Assembly: GCA_947565255.1 (NCBI GenBank) | Contig: CANOFI010000116.1 | Span: 1 to 7,412, forward strand | DNA from: an uncultured Lachnospiraceae bacterium | Lineage (GTDB): Bacteria > Bacillota > Clostridia > Lachnospirales > Lachnospiraceae | DNA: 7,412 nucleotides | Direction of reading: 5' to 3' | In this document: piece by piece, positions 1 to 5,848 of the stretch | Layout of the letters: each line of letters begins with the position of its first letter | Numbering within the stretch: position 1 is the stretch's first letter | Position numbers and translations under genes: made by a program | Notes under the pieces: model-generated | What the model was told of the DNA's origin: nothing | Seen by the model: only the letters and a program-made list of their open reading frames with translations | The model's database searches: none

Positions 1-44
1 ATGGAGCGCAAGCCATGAAAAAGGGTACAAAGGGATTGTATTGA

Positions 45-1052
45 GTGCTGAAGAACATTCCATATAAAGAAGGGTACAGCCTGTATGTTGGAATACCGTT
101 CTGTCCAAGTACCTGTGCTTACTGTTCCTTTACATCTTATCCCCTCCATATATGGGAAAAGGAGGTGGATGCGTATGTGGAGCTGCTCTGCAGGGAAATT
201 GACATTACGGCACAATTGTTCAGCGATAAACAATTGTGCACTATTTATGTGGGAGGCGGTACGCCGACGACATTAAAACCGCACCAGCTGAAGAGGCTGC
301 TGGATAAACTGCTCGAAATATCAAAAGGACAGCCTTTGAGGGAACTGACAGTGGAGGCCGGCAGACCCGACAGCATCACAGCGGAAAAGCTGCAGGTTCT
401 GAGGGAGCACCAGGTGACGAGAATTTCCATTAATCCGCAGACGATGCAGCAAAAGACACTGGATACGATTGGACGCCGGCATACGGTGGAACAGACCATA
501 GAGGCTTACAGACTGGCGAGGGCGCTCGGCTTTGAAGATATCAATATGGATTTAATCATAGGGCTTCCGGGCGAGACGATGGAGGATGTACACAGTACAA
601 TGGAGCAGATAAAAGGTTTAGCGCCGGATAACCTGACCATTCATTCCCTTGCCATCAAGCGTGCGGCCAGACTCCGCATGCAGAAGGAGGAATATAGGCA
701 GTATCAGAGTGTCAACACACAGGAAATAATGGATATGACGGCCGGATATGCAGAAGAAATGGGACTGATACCGTATTATTTATACCGGCAGAAAAACATG
801 GCAGGCAATTTTGAAAATGTCGGCTATGCAAAGCCGGACAAAATCGGTATTTACAATATTCTGATTATGGAAGAAATGCAGACGATTGCGGCAGTCGGTG
901 CAGGAGGCGCCACAAAAATTGTGATTCCAAAGCAGAACCGTATAGAACGCGTGGAAAATGTAAAAGAAGTACGCGCGTATATGGAGCGGTTTGAAGAAAT
1001 GACAGAACGCAAGAGGACAGCTTTGATGAAGGCGAGGATGGACGTAAGATGA
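45..1052 (+). CDS. hemZ: HemZ-like radical SAM protein (coproporphyrinogen dehydrogenase family), N-terminal region absent
   Basis: Radical SAM enzyme of the HemN/HemW/HemZ group, annotated in the family as oxygen-independent coproporphyrinogen III dehydrogenase; it would act in the cytosol with a 4Fe-4S cluster. Seen: the cluster motif CPSTCAYC (residues 20-27, with the Tyr before the last Cys), the SAM-binding GGGTPT stretch (70-75), NPQTM (130-134), GLPGE (173-177), and the HemZ-type tail with YYLYRQKN (244-251) and NFENVGYAKP (255-264). The C-terminus looks complete. HemZ proteins normally carry about 150 or more residues before the radical SAM core; here the reading frame is closed by TGA at 42-44, directly before the GTG start at 45. 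A weak AAGGGA (30-35) lies 9 nt upstream of that GTG. The missing part may lie beyond the left edge in another frame, or the gene may be shortened or split. The stop overlaps the next gene by 4 nt. The family call is firm; the substrate is less certain. Confidence 0.85.
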   Translation: MLKNIPYKEGYSLYVGIPFCPSTCAYCSFTSYPLHIWEKEVDAYVELLCREIDITAQLFSDKQLCTIYVGGGTPTTLKPHQLKRLLDKLLEISKGQPLRELTVEAGRPDSITAEKLQVLREHQVTRISINPQTMQQKTLDTIGRRHTVEQTIEAYRLARALGFEDINMDLIIGLPGETMEDVHSTMEQIKGLAPDNLTIHSLAIKRAARLRMQKEEYRQYQSVNTQEIMDMTAGYAEEMGLIPYYLYRQKNMAGNFENVGYAKPDKIGIYNILIMEEMQTIAAVGAGGATKIVIPKQNRIERVENVKEVRAYMERFEEMTERKRTALMKARMDVR

Positions 1053-1681
1053 GAAACAGAGAGATGATGGAATTTGAACGGGGGTTTCTGGAAAAGGATA
1101 TGATGAAAATACTGGAACACAGTATGATTGTCAGCAGACTGGCCTATCTGGTAGGGGAAGAAATGGAATTTTCCGAATCGCTTTGTCATGAGCTTGCCGT
1201 GTCAGGCATGATGCATGACATCGGAAAAATACTGCTGGATAGTTTTCTGGAGGCGCATCAGAGTAAGAACGGCACGGTCTCAAATATGATGGGAGGCGCC
1301 CGTCTGAACAAGGATGAGGTGCAGTATGTGCGGATGCATTCCAAATTCAGCTATGATATTTTAAAATCGCAGGATTATTCCGATATTATATTGGACACGG
1401 TGCTGTATCACCACGAAAATTATGACGGAACCGGGTATCCGGAGGGACTGCAGGGAACCGATATACCGATGGGTGCGAGGATTCTGCGCGTGTGCGATGT
1501 GTTTGCGGCGCTGGTGGGCGATCGTATTTACCGCGAGGCGTTTGATGTGGATACGGCCGTGGCAATTATGATAGATGAAGTAAAAAATTTTGATATGCGT
1601 GTATTTTTGGCGTTTCAGAGGGTCATTCATGAAGTGGATGTCGATGAATTTTTTGAAATGCTGGATGATATTCAAAATTAA
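1049..1681 (+). CDS. Stand-alone HD-GYP domain phosphodiesterase
   Basis: A 210-residue soluble protein that is nearly all HD-GYP domain, the family that hydrolyses cyclic di-GMP and, in some members, other cyclic dinucleotides. All metal and signature residues are visible: His24, the HDIGK motif (56-60), His97 in the H...IL segment, His121-His122-Glu123, the DGTGYP signature (126-131), Pro140, Arg144 and Asp150, followed by an R-x-Y-R element (159-162). A minor deviation is Ser101 where many members have Gly in the H-x3-G segment. There is no receiver, PAS, GGDEF or membrane segment, so any sensory input must come from elsewhere. The ATG overlaps the hemZ stop (ATGA), which points to translational coupling, and aspS starts 12 bp after the stop. 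The intact motif set argues for an active enzyme; the physiological substrate is not shown. Confidence 0.9.
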   Translation: MRNREMMEFERGFLEKDMMKILEHSMIVSRLAYLVGEEMEFSESLCHELAVSGMMHDIGKILLDSFLEAHQSKNGTVSNMMGGARLNKDEVQYVRMHSKFSYDILKSQDYSDIILDTVLYHHENYDGTGYPEGLQGTDIPMGARILRVCDVFAALVGDRIYREAFDVDTAVAIMIDEVKNFDMRVFLAFQRVIHEVDVDEFFEMLDDIQN

Positions 1682-1693
1682 TGGAGGTAGAGT

Positions 1694-3499
1694 ATGGCAG
1701 AGACAATGACAGGACTAAAACGTTCCCATAGATGCACGGAGGTATCCGGTCAGATGACCGGACAGACCGTGACTGTGATGGGCTGGGTGCAGAAAAGAAG
1801 AAATCTCGGAAGCTTGATTTTTGTGGATTTGAGAGACCGTTCCGGAATTCTGCAGATTGTATTTGATACAGATGACATCGGGGCGGAAGGCTTTGAAAAG
1901 GCCGGAAGGCTTCGGAGTGAATTTGTTGTGGCGGTGGTTGGCAAGGTGACAATGCGCGAGGGTGCAGTCAATGAAAATCTGCCGACCGGGGATATTGAGC
2001 TTCGGGCAACGCAGCTTCGTATTTTATCTGAGGCGCAGACACCGCCGTTTCCGATTGAGGAAAACAGCCAGACGAAGGACGAGCTTCGCCTGAAGTACCG
2101 GTATCTGGATCTTAGAAGGCCCGACCTGCAGCGCAATCTGATGATGAGAAGCAGGGTTGCGACGATGGTCCGTATGTTTTTAGCAGAGGAAGGATTTTTG
2201 GAGATTGAGACTCCGATTCTGAATAAAAGCACACCGGAGGGAGCGCGGGATTACCTTGTGCCGAGCCGCGTCCATCCGGGGAAATTTTATGCGCTTCCGC
2301 AGTCACCGCAGCTGTTTAAGCAGCTTTTGATGTGTGCAGGCTATGACCGCTATTTCCAGATTGCAAAATGCTTCAGGGACGAGGATTTGCGGGCAGACAG
2401 GCAGCCGGAATTTACACAGATTGATATGGAATTGTCTTTTGTGGACGTGGATGACGTCATTGATGTGAATGAGCGCCTGCTTGCAAAAATATTCCGTGAA
2501 ATTATCGGTGTGGAGGTGCCGCTGCCCATTCCGAGAATGACGTGGCGGGAGGCGATGGACCGGTTTGGCTCCGATAAGCCGGACATCCGTTTTGGAATGG
2601 AGCTTAAGGATATTTCGAAGCTTGTGAAAAGCTGCGGATTTGGTGTGTTTACAGGGGCGCTGGAACAGGGAGGAAGCGTCCGCGGAATCAATGCAAAGGG
2701 ACAGGCCTCCATGCCGCGCAAAAAAATTGACGCGCTTGTAAATTATGCAAAGGAGTTTGGGGCAAAAGGACTGGCCTATCTTGGTATTCAGGAGGATGGA
2801 AGCTATAAGTCCTCCTTTGCGAAATTTATGACGGAGGAGGAACTGGACGCAATTGTGTCCGCCATGGACGGACAGCCGGGAGATCTGCTGTTTTTTGCGG
2901 CCGATAAAAATAAGATTGTCTGGGATGTGCTTGGAAACCTGCGTCTGGAAATTGCGAGAAATCTCGGATTGCTTCAAAAAGATGAGTTTAAATTTTTATG
3001 GATTACGGAATTTCCGCTGCTGGAGTGGTCCGAGGAGCAGAACCGGTTTGTGGCGATGCACCATCCGTTTACAATGCCGATGGAGGAGGATTTGGACAAG
3101 CTGGATTCCGACCCGGGAGCTGTGCGCGCAAAGGCTTACGATATCGTATTGAACGGAACCGAGCTCGGCGGCGGCAGTGTGCGTATTTTCCAAAATGAAG
3201 TACAGGAGAAAATGTTTGAAGTTCTTGGATTTTCAAAGGAAGCGGCCTATGAGCAGTTCGGCTTTCTTCTGGACGCATTCAGGTACGGGGTGCCGCCGCA
3301 TGCGGGGCTGGCATACGGGCTGGACCGCCTTGTAATGCTGATGGCGCAGGAGGACAGCATTCGTGAGGTGATTGCATTTCCGAAGGTAAAGGATGCCTCC
3401 TGTCTGATGACAAATGCGCCGGATACGGTGGAAGAGACGCAGCTGGAAGAACTGTCAATTGCTATTCGAAAAGAGAATCAGGGGAGCGCTGAAATATAG
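1694..3499 (+). CDS. aspS: Aspartyl-tRNA synthetase, bacterial type
   Basis: Class II synthetase that charges tRNA-Asp with aspartate in the cytosol. The 601 residues match the usual bacterial length. Order of parts: N-terminal OB-fold anticodon-binding domain (about 1-110), catalytic core beginning with motif 1 (about 160-176, Pro at 174), motif 2 with FRDEDLRADRQPEF (227-240), the bacterial GAD insertion (about 290-425), and motif 3 with GLAYGLDRL (538-546). In the anticodon domain the segment RRNLGSLIF (35-43) has Leu where tRNA-Asn-misacylating bacterial enzymes typically have His, so I infer the discriminating, tRNA-Asp-specific form. A GGAGG ribosome site (1683-1687) sits 6 nt before the ATG. 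It is the last gene of the operon; a hairpin begins at the base after the stop and a strong terminator follows about 110 bp later. Confidence 0.98.
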   Translation: MAETMTGLKRSHRCTEVSGQMTGQTVTVMGWVQKRRNLGSLIFVDLRDRSGILQIVFDTDDIGAEGFEKAGRLRSEFVVAVVGKVTMREGAVNENLPTGDIELRATQLRILSEAQTPPFPIEENSQTKDELRLKYRYLDLRRPDLQRNLMMRSRVATMVRMFLAEEGFLEIETPILNKSTPEGARDYLVPSRVHPGKFYALPQSPQLFKQLLMCAGYDRYFQIAKCFRDEDLRADRQPEFTQIDMELSFVDVDDVIDVNERLLAKIFREIIGVEVPLPIPRMTWREAMDRFGSDKPDIRFGMELKDISKLVKSCGFGVFTGALEQGGSVRGINAKGQASMPRKKIDALVNYAKEFGAKGLAYLGIQEDGSYKSSFAKFMTEEELDAIVSAMDGQPGDLLFFAADKNKIVWDVLGNLRLEIARNLGLLQKDEFKFLWITEFPLLEWSEEQNRFVAMHHPFTMPMEEDLDKLDSDPGAVRAKAYDIVLNGTELGGGSVRIFQNEVQEKMFEVLGFSKEAAYEQFGFLLDAFRYGVPPHAGLAYGLDRLVMLMAQEDSIREVIAFPKVKDASCLMTNAPDTVEETQLEELSIAIRKENQGSAEI

Positions 3500-3523
3500 G
3501 GAAACGCTGATTAAAGCGTTTCC
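3500..3523 (+). other. Perfect hairpin directly after the aspS stop
   Basis: GGAAACGCT (3500-3508) and AGCGTTTCC (3515-3523) form a perfect 9-bp stem with a 6-nt loop, starting at the first base after the aspS stop codon. No U-tract follows, so it is not a standard intrinsic terminator on its own. It could protect the mRNA 3' end after processing or pause polymerase before the terminator at 3611. The structure is clear; the role is inferred. Confidence 0.65.
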
Positions 3524-3528
3524 TGTGC

Positions 3529-3570
3529 CGGATTTGCGCTGCAGGGCAGTAGGTTTCCCCGGCAAATCCG
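3529..3570. repeat. 9-bp inverted repeat with 24-nt loop
   Basis: CGGATTTGC (3529-3537) pairs perfectly with GCAAATCCG (3562-3570). It lies between the first post-aspS hairpin and the terminator at 3611-3640. It has no U-tract and contains no gene. It may fold as part of the aspS 3' untranslated region. Just beyond it, two near-identical 10-mers, CCGGAGACTT (3581-3590) and CCTGAGACTT (3601-3610), repeat at 20-bp spacing. Confidence 0.45.
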
Positions 3571-3610
3571 TGCACATCTACCGGAGACTTTAGTAAAATG
3601 CCTGAGACTT

Positions 3611-3640
3611 AAAAAAACACGGATTTTATCCGTGTTTTTT
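3611..3640. terminator. Bidirectional intrinsic terminator between aspS and the PHP gene
   Basis: A 13-bp perfect stem (3612-3624 with 3628-3640, core CACGGAT/ATCCGTG) with a 3-nt TTT loop is flanked by an A-run on the left and a T-run on the right. It therefore ends in a U-tract when read in either direction. It closes the aspS operon on the + strand and the PHP gene on the - strand; the PHP stop codon (complement of 3639-3641) overlaps the edge of the stem. Confidence 0.95.
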
Positions 3641-4481
3641 AAAGGCCGAGAGGGGCAAGCAGGGAGGCGGGAACTGCGAGATTTCCCCTGCCGGTTCCGA
3701 TTTGTATATCGGGTTTGTTGCTGCCGTGGAAATCAGAACCGCCCGAGAGTGCCAGATTATATTTTTTTGCGAGAGAACGGACGTACGATTCGTTCTCTCC
3801 TTCGTTACAGGAGTAGATGGCTTCTATGCCGTCCAGACCGAATTGTTTTAATTGTTCAATCAATTCGCACAATTCCTCGTGATTCAATCCGTACAGAAGC
3901 GGGTGGGCGAGCACAGCCGTTCCGTGCGCCTGTTTGATGAGGGAGACGGCCTGTGCGGGCGTGATTTTGAACCGGGGCACGTAGTAGGGACAGTCGCTGC
4001 CGATTAGGGAGGAGAAGGCCTCCCCGATGTTTTTGATATAGCCGCGGTCCGTCAGGTAACGCGCAATGTGGCACCGGGTCAGGACGGCGTCCGGGTACAT
4101 TGCCTGCAGGGCGTTGAATGTGATATCGTAGCCGGCGGAATGCAGCTTTTCGCACATTTTTTTGTTGCGCTCCCTGCGGTCATTCTGAAATTTCTGCAGG
4201 TGGGCCAGGAACTGCTTGTTTTTATAGTCCATGCCAAGTCCCAGAATGTGGATATCCTGTTTCAGGCCGGCCTTATTTGCGGAGGATAATTCGACACCGG
4301 CGATGGCTTTTACGGTGGAATGTCCTGCCGCTTCGAAAAAGTCCGGAAGACCTTCTACGGTATCATGGTCGGTCAGTGCAATGCAGCAAAGGCCGGCTTT
4401 TTCTGCCAGGCAGACCAGCTCCTTTGGCGTACAGGTGCCGTCTGAGCAGGTGGAGTGTACGTGCAGGTCGATTGTATTCAT
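3639..4481 (-). CDS. PHP-domain phosphoesterase (TrpH/YciV, RNase AM-like)
   Basis: Metal-dependent phosphoesterase of the PHP superfamily. The closest recognised relatives are the TrpH/YciV type, which act on 3',5'-nucleoside bisphosphates or trim short RNA 5' ends, in the cytosol. In the 280-residue product all expected ligand positions are present: the HVH pair (His7, His9), Asp14, the TDHD segment with His39, Glu64 in GVELS, His78, His138, His193 in AHP, and the closing SDFH with Asp250 and His252. I chose ATG at 4481; a TTG codon directly upstream (4484) would leave almost no gap to the ribosome site, while the ATG has AGAAGGA at about 5 nt. The gene has its own promoter, is divergent from the membrane protein gene, and ends inside the shared terminator. 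The exact substrate cannot be read from the sequence. Confidence 0.92.
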   Translation of the reverse strand: MNTIDLHVHSTCSDGTCTPKELVCLAEKAGLCCIALTDHDTVEGLPDFFEAAGHSTVKAIAGVELSSANKAGLKQDIHILGLGMDYKNKQFLAHLQKFQNDRRERNKKMCEKLHSAGYDITFNALQAMYPDAVLTRCHIARYLTDRGYIKNIGEAFSSLIGSDCPYYVPRFKITPAQAVSLIKQAHGTAVLAHPLLYGLNHEELCELIEQLKQFGLDGIEAIYSCNEGENESYVRSLAKKYNLALSGGSDFHGSNKPDIQIGTGRGNLAVPASLLAPLGL

Positions 4482-4485
4482 CAAA

Positions 4486-4493
4486 TTCCTTCT
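4486..4493 (-). promoter_or_regulatory. Ribosome binding site of the PHP gene
   Basis: Read on the - strand this is AGAAGGAA, followed by TTTG and then ATG at 4481. The spacing favours this ATG over the TTG immediately before it. Confidence 0.7.
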
Positions 4494-4512
4494 TTCATGA
4501 AAACTTTTTTCA

Positions 4513-4542
4513 ACTATACCACATTTTTGTTTTGTGTGTCAA
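4513..4542 (-). promoter_or_regulatory. Sigma-A type promoter of the PHP gene
   Basis: On the - strand a perfect TTGACA (4542-4537) is separated by 18 nt from TATAGT (4518-4513), with TGG directly before the -10 box giving an extended -10 (TGn). Initiation near 4506 would give a leader of about 25 nt before the PHP start. No equally good promoter is visible on the + strand for the divergent gene; AT-rich TATATT at 4574-4579 is a weak candidate with no clear -35. Confidence 0.85.
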
Positions 4543-4672
4543 AGGGGCGGCATGGATATTTTTTCCCATTTTGTATATTCTAATGACAGAAAAGGTAAAT
4601 AAATCAGGCATGCGGCGCAAAAAGAGGGATACCAACAGAATGCTGCATGTGATGGAACGCTTATGCACTGTC

Positions 4673-4681
4673 GGGGAGGAG
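4673..4681 (+). promoter_or_regulatory. Ribosome binding site deciding the start of the ArAE-family gene
   Basis: GGGGAGGAG lies just before ATG 4684. The in-frame ATG at 4663 has no purine-rich site at a proper distance and would place this strong site inside the gene, so 4684 is preferred. The spacing is rather short. Confidence 0.7.
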
Positions 4682-4683
4682 TT

Positions 4684-5673
4684 ATGGAACAGGGAAAAAA
4701 AAGACTGCAGGAATGGCGGTATTATGGGTTTATGGCTGCAAAGCTCTCCTTCGGCTGTATTCTGTCCGTTATTATTGCTTATGAGCTGGGGCTTTTGTAC
4801 AGTGTCACGGCAGGGGTGATTACTGTGCTGAGCATTCAAAATACAAAGGTCGAGACGGTGCAGACTGCCCGCCGCCGTCTGATTGCCTTTGCAGTTGCCA
4901 CAGTCGTGGCGAAAATAAGTTTTTCCAGCTTCGGATATACAACCTTTGGATTCGGCGTTTTTTTGTTTGTATACATTTTCTTTTGCATCAGCCTTGGCTG
5001 GGAAGCTGCGATGTCGATCAATACGGTTCTTGCGACACATTTTCTGATGGAAAAAACGATGTCGTGGGAGATGATTGCAAATGAGGCGCTTCTTTTGCTC
5101 ACGGGGACTACGGTCGGCATTTTGATGAATCTGCATTTGCGGCAGGATATAAAAACCATGCGGATTCGGATGAAGCTCATGGATGAAGAGATTAAAAGAA
5201 TTCTGCATCAGATGTCGCAGTGTATGAGAGGAAAGAATTCTTTTTTAGAGGAAGAGCATTTTTACCGTCTGGAACAGCTTGTTTTTCAGGCACAGGAGGT
5301 GGCATGGAAAAATCATAACAATACATTTGCAAGACAGAGTGTTTTTTATGTAGAATATTTGGAGATGCGCAAGAAACAGACCGAAATTTTATATGAGATG
5401 CACCGGAAAATACAGCAGATGGAAGTGACACCCGTGCAGGCCGGGATGATAGCCGGGTTTCTGGAAAAAATAGCAGCGGAATATGAAGAAAAAAATCAGG
5501 GAAATGAACTACTGGCGCAGCTTGACAGCCTTTTTTCGGATATGCAGAAGGAGGAACTGCCGGTAAAACGGGAGGAATTTGAAAGCCGTGCGGTGTTATA
5601 TGTGTTTATGCTGGATATGAAAGAGTTTTTAGAAATGAAACAGGCTTTTGGCAGGATGCAGCTAAAAAAATAA
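4684..5673 (+). CDS. Aromatic acid exporter family membrane protein (ArAE_1, FUSC-like)
   Basis: A 329-residue integral membrane protein resembling the ArAE_1 family (formerly DUF939, B. subtilis YqjA-like), related to the FUSC fold of aromatic acid efflux proteins. Seen: a short basic N-terminus, then about five to six hydrophobic segments (roughly 18-34, 38-52, 66-80, 86-104, 108-122 and 133-151), including the pattern TAGVITVLSIQNTK (42-55) typical of the start of this fold. A soluble, charged, largely helical half follows (about 152-329), matching the family's C-terminal domain. Length is usual for the family. It stands alone: divergent from the PHP gene, with a 175-bp gap to the next gene. 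Transport of aromatic acids is a family-name inference; no substrate can be read here. No clear intrinsic terminator follows the stop. Confidence 0.85.
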   Translation: MEQGKKRLQEWRYYGFMAAKLSFGCILSVIIAYELGLLYSVTAGVITVLSIQNTKVETVQTARRRLIAFAVATVVAKISFSSFGYTTFGFGVFLFVYIFFCISLGWEAAMSINTVLATHFLMEKTMSWEMIANEALLLLTGTTVGILMNLHLRQDIKTMRIRMKLMDEEIKRILHQMSQCMRGKNSFLEEEHFYRLEQLVFQAQEVAWKNHNNTFARQSVFYVEYLEMRKKQTEILYEMHRKIQQMEVTPVQAGMIAGFLEKIAAEYEEKNQGNELLAQLDSLFSDMQKEELPVKREEFESRAVLYVFMLDMKEFLEMKQAFGRMQLKK

Positions 5674-5721
5674 AAAGGAAAAAACTGCTAAAAAAAATTT
5701 GCATTCTACTGCTGTTAAAAA

Positions 5722-5750
5722 TTGACTGTTTGATTTATTTATTGTATACT
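5722..5750 (+). promoter_or_regulatory. Sigma-A type promoter of the YkuD-like/Ig gene
   Basis: TTGACT (5722-5727), a 17-nt spacer and TATACT (5745-5750) give a near-consensus promoter. Transcription from about 5757 leaves a leader of about 90 nt before the ATG at 5849. The gene is therefore likely transcribed independently of the membrane protein gene upstream. Confidence 0.88.
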
Positions 5751-5766
5751 ATAGGGTAAGGGTGTA

Positions 5767-5801
5767 AAAGCCATGCAGGTTGGATTGGCTGCATAGACTT
5801 T
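5767..5801 (+). other. Leader hairpin upstream of the YkuD-like/Ig gene
   Basis: ATGCAG (5773-5778) pairs with CTGCAT (5789-5794) around a 10-nt loop. An outer AAAG (5767-5770) and CTTT (5798-5801) can extend the stem across a small internal loop. An alternative AGCC/GGCT pairing (5769-5772 with 5787-5790) would compete. It lies in the predicted leader, well upstream of the AAGGAGG ribosome site (5836-5842). I do not recognise a known riboswitch class in it. Confidence 0.4.
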
Positions 5802-5848
5802 CCGTAGAAAACGATATCTGAAAGAACAGATTACGAAGGAGGCAGACT

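Noticed and set aside
2303..2977. Long open frame of 224 codons on the - strand inside aspS
   Set aside because: It lies wholly antisense to a certain AspRS gene, has no recognisable motifs and no ribosome site; it reflects the codon pattern of aspS.
3632..3937. Arg-rich open frame on the + strand opposite the end of the PHP gene
   Set aside because: Antisense to the conserved PHP C-terminal part and begins inside the terminator.
4583..4819. A charged reading frame opening at ATG 4583 on the + strand, upstream of and overlapping the ArAE gene
   Set aside because: It has no ribosome site and runs out of frame through the start of the ArAE gene; it does not look like a leader peptide with its own stop.
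4510..5208. Open frame of 232 codons on the - strand across the ArAE-family gene
   Set aside because: Antisense to a convincing membrane protein gene, with no recognisable domain; its downstream end also covers the PHP promoter.
5674..5721. Intrinsic terminator after the ArAE-family gene
   Set aside because: The region is A/T-rich with A-runs, but I find no stable stem followed by a U-tract; ACTGCT repeated at 5685 and 5709 is a direct, not an inverted, repeat.
5757..5848. Possible cyclic di-GMP riboswitch in the leader, suggested by the HD-GYP gene nearby
   Set aside because: The leader lacks the conserved GEMM-I core and tetraloop-receptor pattern and is not a recognisable GEMM-II; only a simple hairpin is visible.
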